A DNA stretch of 64,000 nucleotides, taken from assembly GCA_963780865.1 (NCBI GenBank), contig CAWADT010000013.1, positions 248,001-312,000 of the forward strand, written 5' to 3'. A program made the translations under genes and the position numbers. The stretch's first letter is position 1. Each line of letters begins with the position of its first letter. The DNA comes from FEN-1073 sp963780865. GTDB lineage: Bacteria > Chloroflexota > Anaerolineae > Anaerolineales > RBG-16-64-43. The notes beneath the pieces were generated by a model. It searched no databases and was not told where the DNA came from. It was given only the letters and a program-made list of their open reading frames with translations. This document shows, piece after piece, positions 8,545 to 16,493 of the stretch.

Positions 8545-8985
8545 CATTTTTTGCATTTCACGCTCTGCGTCCCGTTTAGCGATTTTCTGGCGTTTGTCGT
8601 AATGTTTTAATCCCCTCCCGACCCCCAACTCGATTTTCGCAAACCCTCCCTTGAGATAGACGCGCAACGGAATGACGGCCAGCCCCTTCAGTTGTTGGTT
8701 CTCCTGCAATTTGCGGATTTCTTTTTTGTGAAGGAGCAGCCTTTTTTTCCTTAACGGATCGTGATTCATCCGGCTGGCCATCTCGTAGGGCGAGATATGC
8801 ACGTTAATCAGCCAGGCCTGATTTCGTTCGATCAGGACATACCCTTCCTTGATATTGATCTGTCCGGAGCGCACGGATTTAATTTCGCTGCCCTGGAGCG
8901 CCACCCCGGCTTCGATCGTCTCTAAAATATCATAATCATGCCGTGCTTTCCGGTTGGTGGCGACGGCGGTGGAATTCTTATTCAT
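8527..8985 (-). CDS. smpB: SsrA-binding protein SmpB
   Basis: The 152-residue protein carries the whole SmpB OB-fold signature: NRKARHDYDILETIEAGVALQGSEIKS at the N-terminus, LINVHISPYEMAS, and the basic C-terminal tail GLKHYDKRQKIAKRDAEREM that enters the ribosomal A site. It binds tmRNA and delivers it to stalled ribosomes. The gene lies directly upstream of ssrA on the same strand, the classic arrangement. Confidence 0.97.
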   Translation of the reverse strand: MNKNSTAVATNRKARHDYDILETIEAGVALQGSEIKSVRSGQINIKEGYVLIERNQAWLINVHISPYEMASRMNHDPLRKKRLLLHKKEIRKLQENQQLKGLAVIPLRVYLKGGFAKIELGVGRGLKHYDKRQKIAKRDAEREMQKMLKRRD

Positions 8986-9034
8986 CTCGATTCACCAAAT
9001 CTCTTTATGGATCCCCGCGGTGGGCTAATGCGCA

Positions 9035-9063
9035 ATTATAATTTCTTTTTCCACTCCGACCAA
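9035..9063 (-). promoter_or_regulatory. Probable smpB promoter
   Basis: On the minus strand TTGGTC (9063-9058) and TATAAT (9040-9035) are spaced by 17 bases. Transcription would start near 9028, giving smpB a leader of about 43 bases. Confidence 0.6.
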
Positions 9064-9139
9064 CTCCACTGCGCCCGGCGCCCAAAGTGGATTTCTTCAC
9101 GATCCAGGGCAGCGAATCCCGGCAGAAAACGGGACGGCA

Positions 9140-9168
9140 TTGCTGAGCATCGGTCTTTTCACTATAAT
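9140..9168 (+). promoter_or_regulatory. Probable promoter for the gene at 9248
   Basis: TTGCTG (9140-9145) and TATAAT (9163-9168) are separated by 17 bases on the + strand. Transcription would start about 73 bases before the ATG at 9248. It is divergent from the smpB promoter. Confidence 0.6.
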
Positions 9169-9247
9169 GGCGCGAATTCCGGGAGGGACTTTGGGCAAAA
9201 TCATTCGCACAACCAACGCTTCGACTTAACGGGAGCAATCGATCCGG

Positions 9248-9607
9248 ATGATCGCGTTCGTCCTGTCGGAATTCACCTCTGGGAAACGGGCAGAGGCGGA
9301 AGCGCTTGATATGGCAGCCTTCATCTTCGACCACTTGAAGGCCATTTCGAATTCCGTCGATCAGACGGCTCTCGCCTGGGAGAAAAGGGATTATTGGGTG
9401 AAGGCGGATGCCTTCCGCCGGCAATGGGTATGGGTCGAGAAGCCGCTGCGCGTCCTGGAGGATTGTCTCCAGCGGAAGGACGTTTCCTCCCTGGCGGGCG
9501 CCTTGCAGGAACTGACACGCGTGCTTCCCCCGCCCAAATCCGCTCAAAAGAAAATGCCGGCTCCCCCCTGGCTCGGTTTTTGGAAAAAATTATTTTCGGA
9601 ATCCTGA
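9248..9607 (+). CDS. Small protein of unknown function
   Basis: The frame encodes 119 residues from ATG. I do not recognise a family. The composition looks like a real helical soluble protein: an alternating pattern in AEALDMAAFIFDHLKAISNSVDQTALAWEKRDYW, then a proline-rich stretch (VLPPPKSAQKKMPAPP) and an aromatic, basic C-terminus (WLGFWKKLFSES). It has its own promoter upstream, and GGGAG precedes the start at a rather long distance. The next 240 bases hold repeats, not genes. Confidence 0.55.
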   Translation: MIAFVLSEFTSGKRAEAEALDMAAFIFDHLKAISNSVDQTALAWEKRDYWVKADAFRRQWVWVEKPLRVLEDCLQRKDVSSLAGALQELTRVLPPPKSAQKKMPAPPWLGFWKKLFSES

Positions 9608-9690
9608 GCGCCTCTCGCGGCGATGTGACTATCCGACGTTTTATCCAGCTCTCGCGGGATGATGAATCCCCCGAAGCTTATCCCGCCTTC

Positions 9691-9770
9691 CTCTTTATTA
9701 ATCGAAGAATACGGGGCAAGCCCCGCACTCCTCTATATTAATCGAAGAGTGCGGGGCAAGCCTCGCAGTT
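9691..9770. repeat. Two tandem 40-bp repeats with internal hairpins
   Basis: Unit 1 is 9691-9730 and unit 2 is 9731-9770, with about six mismatches. Both contain TTAATCGAAGA followed by CGGGGCAAGCC(C/T)CG, a small hairpin. They lie in the gap downstream of the gene at 9248 and upstream (to the left) of the leftward CapA gene end. Two copies with no spacer do not make a CRISPR array. Confidence 0.75.
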
Positions 9771-9788
9771 CTTGGGGGTTGCGCTCCC

Positions 9789-9845
9789 CCGGCCTCGCCC
9801 GGCGAAGCCGGGGCGGGGCTTGATACCGCGCGGCTTGCCGCGCGG
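9789..9845. repeat. Palindromic GC-rich hairpins
   Basis: A CCGGCGAAGCCGG-type hairpin is followed by a perfect 10-bp inverted repeat ACCGCGCGGC / GCCGCGCGGT with a 2-base loop, just beyond the CapA stop codon. These may act as mRNA-end structures or be part of a dispersed REP-like family. There is no long T tract, so I do not call an intrinsic terminator. Confidence 0.6.
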
Positions 9846-9849
9846 TCAT

Positions 9850-10950
9850 TCATTGTTGTCCTAGGAATGGAATCCCATCAACCAGAATCACGGGAATCAG
9901 AGAATAGGTGACGGAATATTCGCGGGCGACAGCCACCTGTAAAATCGCGCTGTGATTGTAGGATCCCGAAAACCCGTCGAAAACAAAATTTCCCATGCTG
10001 TAAAATATCCAGCGGCCTTTATATTCCTCTTCCTTCTGCATCAAGTGCGGATGCGATCCGACCACCAGGTCCGCCCCATGATCCACCGCCAAATGAGCCA
10101 ATTGCACTTGTCTTTCGCTGGGAGCAACGGAACCCTCGATCCCAAAATGGAAGAGAACGACGAGAAAATCAGTCCGTGACCTCCAGGATTGAAGGTCGGA
10201 AATAATTCTATCATCGGCGGCCCAGGCGACACCGGGTGTCGAGGGTCCCGCCGACCAGCTTTTTGGATCGAACCCCCCGAGCTCCGGAGGCACGTCGACG
10301 TACGATAAGAAGGCCAACCGCAGCCCGTGGATTTCAAACACGGCTGCGGAGTGCGCCTGGGAATCGTTTAGCCCCGCTCCGACAATTTGTATCCCTTGTT
10401 CCGTTAACAGCTGCCGAGTTTGATCGAAAACAACCGGCCCGTAATCGAAACTGTGGTTATTGGCCAAAGACAACAAATCAAAACCGGCACGACTCAAAAG
10501 AGCAGCCGAAGCAGGCGCGGCAAGAAAGGCGTACCCCTTCTTCGCTTTCGTGCCGCCTTCCCCGATGGCGCATTCCAGATTACCGACTGCGATATCCGCC
10601 GATTGTAAAACCGTGCTTACGGATTCAAAAATGGCATCGCCTTTTCCGTCGCTAATGCGCTGTCCCAGCGATCTTCCGAGCATGATGTCCCCGACGAACG
10701 CCAGATGGACCGGCAGCTCCTCTGTCGGCCGCGGCTCGGTCGGGGAAGGAGCTTGTTTTTCTGTCGGCGATAGACCGGTTTGCGTAGGACTCGCAACGGA
10801 GGGGGAAGGAGAACCCGGAGCGAACACCGTATTCACCAAGGCTTGAGTTGCCGAACGCGGGGTTGCCGATAAATTGCCGGGATTGCCACAGCCGGAGAAA
10901 AACAACAGCATTCCCAAAACCGCGGGAAGGCGCATCCCGGCCGGGTTCAT
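9850..10950 (-). CDS. CapA family lipoprotein (metallophosphatase-like)
   Basis: From the ATG at 10950 the protein has 366 residues: a lipoprotein signal ending in FFSGC, a Ser/Thr/Pro-rich linker, then a PGA_cap/CapA domain. The domain motifs are VHLAFVGDIMLGRS, VGNLECAI, LANNHSFDYG, LFHFGIE and VVGSHPHLMQKEEEY. CapA-type proteins resemble metallophosphatases and are known for poly-gamma-glutamate capsule export, but most homologues have no proven role. The longer ATG at 11001 would run 55 bases into hflX. The start at 10950 overlaps the hflX stop as ATGA and puts the signal peptide at the N-terminus. A second CapA gene lies at 45484. Confidence 0.88.
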   Translation of the reverse strand: MNPAGMRLPAVLGMLLFFSGCGNPGNLSATPRSATQALVNTVFAPGSPSPSVASPTQTGLSPTEKQAPSPTEPRPTEELPVHLAFVGDIMLGRSLGQRISDGKGDAIFESVSTVLQSADIAVGNLECAIGEGGTKAKKGYAFLAAPASAALLSRAGFDLLSLANNHSFDYGPVVFDQTRQLLTEQGIQIVGAGLNDSQAHSAAVFEIHGLRLAFLSYVDVPPELGGFDPKSWSAGPSTPGVAWAADDRIISDLQSWRSRTDFLVVLFHFGIEGSVAPSERQVQLAHLAVDHGADLVVGSHPHLMQKEEEYKGRWIFYSMGNFVFDGFSGSYNHSAILQVAVAREYSVTYSLIPVILVDGIPFLGQQ

Positions 10951-12287
10951 TGCGTTTCGCTCCGGTCGCCCTGGAGGTAGGGACGAAATTCGCTCAGCCA
11001 TGCGCCGGGAATTCTTCCGGTGACAAGCATCCCGTCCGGTTTGTGGGTGACGCTATCGACGGATCCTTCCCGATGAAGCAAATCCAACAATCGCCCCTCG
11101 CGAAACGGGATCTTCACTTTGATTTGATTCATTTCCTGATAGAGGATATTTTCGACGACCTGGAGAAGGTCCGGGATTCCCAGGCCTGTTTTGGCGGAGA
11201 GCAAGACAGTATTGGGGTACCCGCTGGAGAACGATTGATCGGGAGGAGATTTCAGTTTATCGATTTTATTAATTCCCGTAACCATGGGGATTTTCTGCAA
11301 CCCAAGCTCATGAAGCGTTTGATGCACGGATTGAACATGTTCGCGGGCGTTGGGGTGGGAGATATCTACGATATGCAGCAAGAGATCCGCCTCGGCGATT
11401 TCCTCGAGCGTCGCCCGAAAGGCGGCCACGAGCGAGGCGGGCAATTTTTGGATAAACCCGACCGTGTCGGTTATGAGAACCGCTTTTCCGCCGGGCAATT
11501 CCACCTGGCGGGTCGTGGGGTCCAGCGTGGCGAACAATAGATCGGCGACATAAATATCGGCATGGGCCAGCGTATTCAGCAGCGTGCTTTTTCCGGCGTT
11601 GGTGTATCCCACGAGCGCTACGACGGGCTGGCCCGATCCTTTCCGGCGCATGCGGTACCGGCTGCGGTGCTGCCGAACCGCGTCCAATTCCTTCTTTAGC
11701 CGGTGGATTTTTTTTGAAATTTCACGCCGGTCGATTTCCAATTGTGTTTCCCCGGGGCCCCGCAAACCGACGCCGCCCGTGCCGCCTCGGCCACTGGAAC
11801 CCCCCGCCTGTCGGGCAAGGTGGGTCCAAGCTCCGGTCAATCGGGGGAGCCGGTATTCATACTGCGCCAATTCCACCTGCAGCGCGCCCTCGCGGGTATG
11901 GGCATGTTGCGCGAAGATATCCAGGATCAAGGCCGTGCGGTCCAACACGTGGATTTCCTCGCCCAGCAATTCCTGTAATTCCCGCAAATGCCGGGGAGAT
12001 AGCTCCTCGTCAAAAATAACCATCTGGGATTGGGTTTCATCGATCCATCGTTTTAATTCGGTTACCTTGCCGGAGCCGATCAACGTCGCCGCGTGCGCGC
12101 GATCCATCCGCTGAAAATCCTGACCGGCCACTTCAATGCCCGCTGTGCGGCAAAGTACCCCGAGTTCATCCAAGTTGTCCTCGATGGATAGGATCTGGTT
12201 GCGATTTTTCCAATCCACGCCAAACAGAAATGCCTTGGGCTGGACCACCGTGTTTTTCATTTTGGAGCGGGGGGAAGCGGTTTTCAT
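10947..12287 (-). CDS. hflX: GTPase HflX
   Basis: The 446-residue protein has the HflX N-terminal domain (EVAGQDFQRMDRAHAATLIG ... GKVTEL), a glycine-rich linker (RQAGGSSGRGGTGGVGLRGP) and a GTPase domain with G1 GYTNAGKST, G3 DTVGFI and G4 NKID. A short C-terminal domain (RIPFREGRLLDLLHREG-like) follows. HflX splits and rescues ribosomes, especially after heat stress. Its stop overlaps the start of the CapA lipoprotein gene. Confidence 0.96.
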   Translation of the reverse strand: MKTASPRSKMKNTVVQPKAFLFGVDWKNRNQILSIEDNLDELGVLCRTAGIEVAGQDFQRMDRAHAATLIGSGKVTELKRWIDETQSQMVIFDEELSPRHLRELQELLGEEIHVLDRTALILDIFAQHAHTREGALQVELAQYEYRLPRLTGAWTHLARQAGGSSGRGGTGGVGLRGPGETQLEIDRREISKKIHRLKKELDAVRQHRSRYRMRRKGSGQPVVALVGYTNAGKSTLLNTLAHADIYVADLLFATLDPTTRQVELPGGKAVLITDTVGFIQKLPASLVAAFRATLEEIAEADLLLHIVDISHPNAREHVQSVHQTLHELGLQKIPMVTGINKIDKLKSPPDQSFSSGYPNTVLLSAKTGLGIPDLLQVVENILYQEMNQIKVKIPFREGRLLDLLHREGSVDSVTHKPDGMLVTGRIPGAWLSEFRPYLQGDRSETQ

Positions 12288-12394
12288 ATCCAGGGATTTT
12301 ACTATTGGTTGAAGGGATTCAGGATATCCTCAATCCGGCATCGGTCAAACCGTAATCGATTGGCTCCATATGGCTGATGGAAACATGGTTTCTA

Positions 12395-13459
12395 TTAGAG
12401 AATTTCCACAGTTCCGGGATCTCCTTCGACCACCGACCCAATTTCCCAGATCGGATGTTTAACCTTTTTTCTCATCCTGCTGAAAACCCCCATCCGCTCC
12501 TTCGGAACGCACAGCAACAATCCTCCGCTGGTTTGTGCGTCGTACAGCAACATCAGATCCGGAACCGGCAGATTTTGGGGATGGACCGTTCGGCCTCCGA
12601 AATATTCCCAGTTCTTGCGGGTTCCTCCGGAGATCATATCCATTTGTGAATATTTTCTGGCTCCGTGGAATAACGGCACCGAAGAATATTTTATCCGGAT
12701 CCGCACGGAAGATTGCTGGGCTATTTCCGACAAATGGCCGACCAATCCGAATCCTGAGATATCCGTTCCGGCGGAAACCGGCACTCCTTGAATCAATGGC
12801 AGGAAGGAATTGTTTAATTCCATCATCCAGCGGACGGCTTCCTTTACGTCCTCCGGTTTGGCTTTTTGTCTCTGCAGCGCGGTGGAGAGCACTCCGCTCC
12901 CGAGAGGTTTTGTAAGAAATATTCGGTCGCCGGCGCGCGCGCGATTCTTTGTCATGATGCGTTCGGGGTCTGCCATTCCGACCACCGCCATGCCGAATTT
13001 CAATTCCGCATCGCGGATGGAATGCCCGCCGACCAGCAGGCCGCCTGCCTCGCGGATTTTTTCCGCGCCTCCGCGGATGATTTCGCGCGCCGTCTCCTGC
13101 GGCAGGTCTGATGGAAAGGCGCTTAGGTTGAGCGCCAGGACCGGCGCGCCCCCCATGGCATAAACGTCGGAGACCGCGTTGGCGGCGGCGATGGCGCCAT
13201 ACTCGTAGGGGGTATCGACGATCGGGGTGAAGAAATCGGCGGTAAAGACGATCGCCCGATCGGGAGAAATTTTCCAGACGGCGGCGTCGTCGGGGTGCTC
13301 CAAACCAACCAGCAAATCCCGATGGGCGCCGGGCGGGAAAATTTCCTGCAAAGGGCGCAGCACCTGCGCCAGCGTTTCCGCATCGAGCTTCGACGCTCAA
13401 CCCGCGCAGGAAGAAAGCGTGGTCAGCCGGATTTGTTTTCCCGAGGTTGGTCGCGGCAT
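12395..13459 (-). CDS. selD: Selenide, water dikinase SelD containing selenocysteine (in-frame UGA)
   Basis: Reading through a TGA at 13399-13397 gives a 354-residue SelD starting MPRPTSGKQIRLTTLSSCAG, then U21, then ASKLDAETL. The U occupies the place of the catalytic Cys of E. coli SelD (GAGCGCK), with the essential lysine three residues on (K24). The rest is typical: DDAAVW, FTADFFTPIVDTPYEYGAIAAANAVSDVYAMGG, GGHSIRDAE, LTKPLGSG, DISGFGLVGHL and DAQTSGGLL. AAAGGA lies 8 bases before the ATG at 13459. SelD makes selenophosphate for selenocysteine and selenouridine. An uninterrupted-frame call would begin at 13363 and lose the active site. The rest of the Sec machinery is not in this window. 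Confidence 0.92.
13354..13370 (-). promoter_or_regulatory. Candidate bacterial SECIS hairpin of selD
   Basis: Downstream of the UGA the mRNA can form GGCGCA-GGTGC-TGCGCC, a perfect 6-bp stem with a 5-base loop starting GG. The loop begins 33 bases after the UGA. Bacterial SECIS elements are described as hairpins with a G early in the apical loop at roughly 16-37 bases from the UGA, so this fits. It lies wholly within coding sequence. Folding was done by eye. Confidence 0.6.
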
Positions 13460-13647
13460 GGGAAGGATCCTTTCCCGGATGTTCCAGCGGTCGTTCATTT
13501 TCTTTTCACGATCCGTCCATGGATAATATCATAGCCATCCAGGTTGCAAAAGTCTCGTCTTGGAAGGAGCGTTTTTCCAGCCGAAGGCGCGCAGTGTAGT
13601 GGTACAATTTCAAAATTAATCTTTCGGATGTTTCAAGGGAGAATCCC

Positions 13648-14697
13648 ATGTCCTGGCGCGGTGTCATCCCCGAATACGGCGACCTGATCGATCTACCAAA
13701 AAACTCACCCGTCATTACCCTTTTAGAAGGGGGGACTCCACTCATTCCGCTGCCTAGGCTCGGGAAAATGCTCGGACAGGAAGTCACCCTCTATGCTAAA
13801 TTCGAAGGACTAAATCCAACCGGCTCCTTCAAGGACCGGGGGATGACCGTCGCCATCAGCGAGGCGGCCGGACGGAAAGCCAAATCGGTGATTTGCGCTT
13901 CCACAGGCAACACGGCAGCCTCCGCCGCAGCCTATGCCTCGCGCGCCGGTATTCCCTGCATTGTCCTCATTCCACAAGGGAAAGTGGCGATGGGAAAACT
14001 GGCCGGCGCGCTTGCCTATGGGGCGAAAGTCCTTCAAATCAAGGGATCGTTCGACGATGCATTGACCATCGTCGTGCAGGCAAGCGAGAAACTATCGATC
14101 GCGCTCGTCAATTCACTCAACCCCTACCGGTTGGAAGGACAGAAGACGGCCGCCTTCGAGATTTGCGACGCGTTGGGAAAATCACCGGATTGGCTCTGCC
14201 TCCCGGTGGGGAATGCCGGAAACATCACCTCGTATTGGATGGGCTTCCAACAATATCATCGGATGAAACAAACCGGCTTGCCGAAGATACTGGGAGTGCA
14301 GGCGGAGGGAGCCGCTCCACTGGTGGTTGGGCATCCGGTCGAACCGGAAACGGTCGCCACGGCCATCCGAATCGGTAAACCCGCGCGCGGTGAGCAGGCG
14401 CTTGAAGCGGCCCAGGAATCCGGAGGACGGATCATCGCCGTCAGCGACGATTGCATTTTGGAAATGCAACATTCGCTCGCAGCGGAAGGATTGTGGGTTG
14501 AGCCGGCCTCCGCCGCCGGCCTGGCAGGATTGGCAGACGAAGTACGGGAAAGACATTTGGTCCTCGACGGGCAAACAATCGTGACCGTCTGCACCGGACA
14601 TGGATTGAAGGATCCGGATATCATCACCCGGAGGGCTCCTCCCATCCCACTTTTGGCTCCAGTTCTTTCGGATCTCGAGAAGGCACTGCGCGAATAG
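13648..14697 (+). CDS. thrC: Threonine synthase
   Basis: The 349-residue PLP enzyme has the pyridoxal lysine in NPTGSFKDRGM, the phosphate-contact motif STGNTAASAAAYASRAG, NSLNPYRLEGQKT and PVGNAGNITSYWMGF, and a C-terminal TVCTGHGLKDP. This is the short threonine synthase form, which converts O-phosphohomoserine to threonine. The start MSWRGVIPEYGD is typical for the family. A TACAAT hexamer at 13603-13608 may be its -10. The downstream ApgM-family gene may supply its substrate. Confidence 0.95.
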   Translation: MSWRGVIPEYGDLIDLPKNSPVITLLEGGTPLIPLPRLGKMLGQEVTLYAKFEGLNPTGSFKDRGMTVAISEAAGRKAKSVICASTGNTAASAAAYASRAGIPCIVLIPQGKVAMGKLAGALAYGAKVLQIKGSFDDALTIVVQASEKLSIALVNSLNPYRLEGQKTAAFEICDALGKSPDWLCLPVGNAGNITSYWMGFQQYHRMKQTGLPKILGVQAEGAAPLVVGHPVEPETVATAIRIGKPARGEQALEAAQESGGRIIAVSDDCILEMQHSLAAEGLWVEPASAAGLAGLADEVRERHLVLDGQTIVTVCTGHGLKDPDIITRRAPPIPLLAPVLSDLEKALRE

Positions 14698-14938
14698 CAA
14701 TCAAAATTCTAGGTTTAACTGTTGGGGTAAGGCTTGATGAACTAGTATCCGTAAAACAAGCCAAAAATGAAATTTCAGAAAAATTGCGCATAGACACTAT
14801 GTATTATTTAAAAAATTTTTAGCGAAGACATTTGTATATTTCTATAAGGGGTGAAATATATCGTCAATTACATGCAGGGAAGAACGCTGCTTTGCCTATA
14901 AAACGATTTCAAGAATTGTCTTGCGGAGAATGTTCTAG
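14698..14938. other. AT-rich intergenic segment before the ApgM-family gene
   Basis: These 241 bases are strikingly AT-rich compared with the genes on both sides and carry no open frame of note. A TATAAA at 14897-14902 and GCGGAGAA about 10 bases before the ATG at 14939 could be the -10 and ribosome-binding site of the following gene. I see no repeat or terminator. Confidence 0.5.
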
Positions 14939-16171
14939 ATGAAAACCATAATCATTCTAGGCGACGGTATGTCTGATTATCCTATTGAGACACTCAATGG
15001 GAAGACGCCGCTTCAGGTTGCACACAAACCGAACATAGACCGTATCGCCAGGGAAGGACGCATGGGTCTCTTCGAGACCGTGCCAGAAGGGTTTCCCAAG
15101 GGATCTGAGGTCGCCAACCTGAGTGTGCTGGGCTACGACCCTGCTACAACATATAATGGCCGCGCGGTCCTCGAGGCCGCGAATATGGGAGTGGCGCTCG
15201 AGAACGGCGATGTGGCGTTTCGATTGAACCTATGCTGCATCGAAAACAGCCTCATTAAGAATCATTCCGCCGGCCACATCACTTCCGAAGAGGCAGGCAA
15301 GATCATCGTGTCTTTGAATGCGGCGCTGGGCGAGGATTCCGGCGAAATGCCGGTGGATCTCCACGCCGGGGTCAGCTATCGCCACCTGCTTGTTCTGCGG
15401 GGCGCCGCTGCGTCGCCGAACGTGCAATGCTTCCCGCCGCACGATTACGTGGGTCATCGCGCCGTGGATCTCCTTCCCACCGCATTGTCCGACGGGGCAA
15501 AAGCCACCGAAGCCAAATTACGGTCGCTCATGGCAAGAGCGGAGGGAATTCTGAAGGTTCACCCCGTCAATCGAAAACGGATCTCCGAGGGCAAGGATCC
15601 CGCCAATGCGATCTGGCCGTGGTCGCCGGGGCGCAAACCGACAATGGAAACCCTCCAGACGCGTTTCGGAATTCGCAGCGCCGTGATCTCGGCGGTGGAT
15701 CTCATCATGGGGTTGGGCCTATATGCCGGGATGGATGTAATCAGGGTAGAAGGGGCTACGGGCCTCTGGGACACCAACTATGAGGGTAAGGCAGCGGCCT
15801 GTGTCAAAGCAATCCGGGATCATGATCTGGTGTATGTACATGTGGAGGCCACGGACGAGGCGGGTCACGCCAGGGATCTGAATCTCAAGATCAAATGCAT
15901 CGAAATGCTCGACGACCGCCTGGTACGCCCAATCCTCGAGGGTGTGGAAAAGGCCGGGCTCGAAGTTGCCATCGCCGTGCTCCCGGATCATCCCACCCCC
16001 GTCTGCACCGGAATCCACGCCGGGGATCCCGTTCCCGTGGCCATTCTGCGGCCCGGAAATTCGCCTGACAGCACCACCGCCTACGATGAGGAACAAGCCA
16101 AAGCCGGCAGCCTACCGTTTATGCGCGGTGATGATTTCATCAAGCTTGCCCTCGGCATAGACAAGCGCTGA
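14939..16171 (+). CDS. ApgM-family phosphatase/mutase-like protein; 2,3-BPG-independent phosphoglycerate mutase or homoserine kinase
   Basis: This 410-residue member of the alkaline phosphatase superfamily has the metal site MKTIIILGDGMSDYP, GSEVANLSVLGYDP with the nucleophile serine, HVEATDEAGHARDL and VLPDHPTPVCTGIHAGDPVPV. It belongs to the archaeal-type ApgM group. One bacterial branch of this group is proposed to act as homoserine kinase because it travels with threonine genes. Here it follows thrC on the same strand after a 241-base gap, which favours the homoserine-kinase reading. A glycolytic role cannot be excluded from the sequence alone. Confidence 0.8.
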   Translation: MKTIIILGDGMSDYPIETLNGKTPLQVAHKPNIDRIAREGRMGLFETVPEGFPKGSEVANLSVLGYDPATTYNGRAVLEAANMGVALENGDVAFRLNLCCIENSLIKNHSAGHITSEEAGKIIVSLNAALGEDSGEMPVDLHAGVSYRHLLVLRGAAASPNVQCFPPHDYVGHRAVDLLPTALSDGAKATEAKLRSLMARAEGILKVHPVNRKRISEGKDPANAIWPWSPGRKPTMETLQTRFGIRSAVISAVDLIMGLGLYAGMDVIRVEGATGLWDTNYEGKAAACVKAIRDHDLVYVHVEATDEAGHARDLNLKIKCIEMLDDRLVRPILEGVEKAGLEVAIAVLPDHPTPVCTGIHAGDPVPVAILRPGNSPDSTTAYDEEQAKAGSLPFMRGDDFIKLALGIDKR

Positions 16172-16430
16172 GAACGGACGGCTATTGCCAGCGTTCGGAG
16201 GCGATGACGGACCGGCTGCATCGGCCCTCGTCGCTCGCACCTTCCGGACGTGGGAGATTTACGCCTATCGTCCAAGCAAACAAACGTTGCGGCGCGGCGC
16301 TTCCAACGCTGGGCGGGAGTGGGCGCCTTCATCGAGCGGACACTCGCCGATCATTTGGGCGATAGCGGCAGCGCTAAAGAAAATGGGCTGACATCCCCGG
16401 ATTTCGTCCTGAGGATCTGCAACCACGGAA
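16172..16430. other. Intergenic region after the ApgM-family gene, no supported gene
   Basis: GC-rich sequence between convergent genes. Short open frames on both strands lack recognisable domains and start signals. The only clear element is the terminator that follows at 16431. Confidence 0.4.
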
Positions 16431-16472
16431 TAAAAACAGAGGATCAGCCTGACGGCTGATCCTCTGTTTTTA
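16431..16472. terminator. Bidirectional intrinsic terminator
   Basis: A perfect 19-bp inverted repeat with loop TGAC, bounded by A5 and T5 runs that give a U tract in both directions. It separates the rightward ApgM-family gene from the leftward LysM gene that ends at 16494. Confidence 0.93.
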
Positions 16473-16493
16473 CAACGAAGGTTCGGCACATCC

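Noticed and set aside
9691..9770. CRISPR array
   Set aside because: Only two abutting units with mismatches, no spacers and no cas genes.
13397..13399. TGA in selD taken as a nonsense mutation or frameshift
   Set aside because: The frame is intact on both sides, the UGA is exactly at the catalytic Cys position, and a hairpin follows at the right distance.
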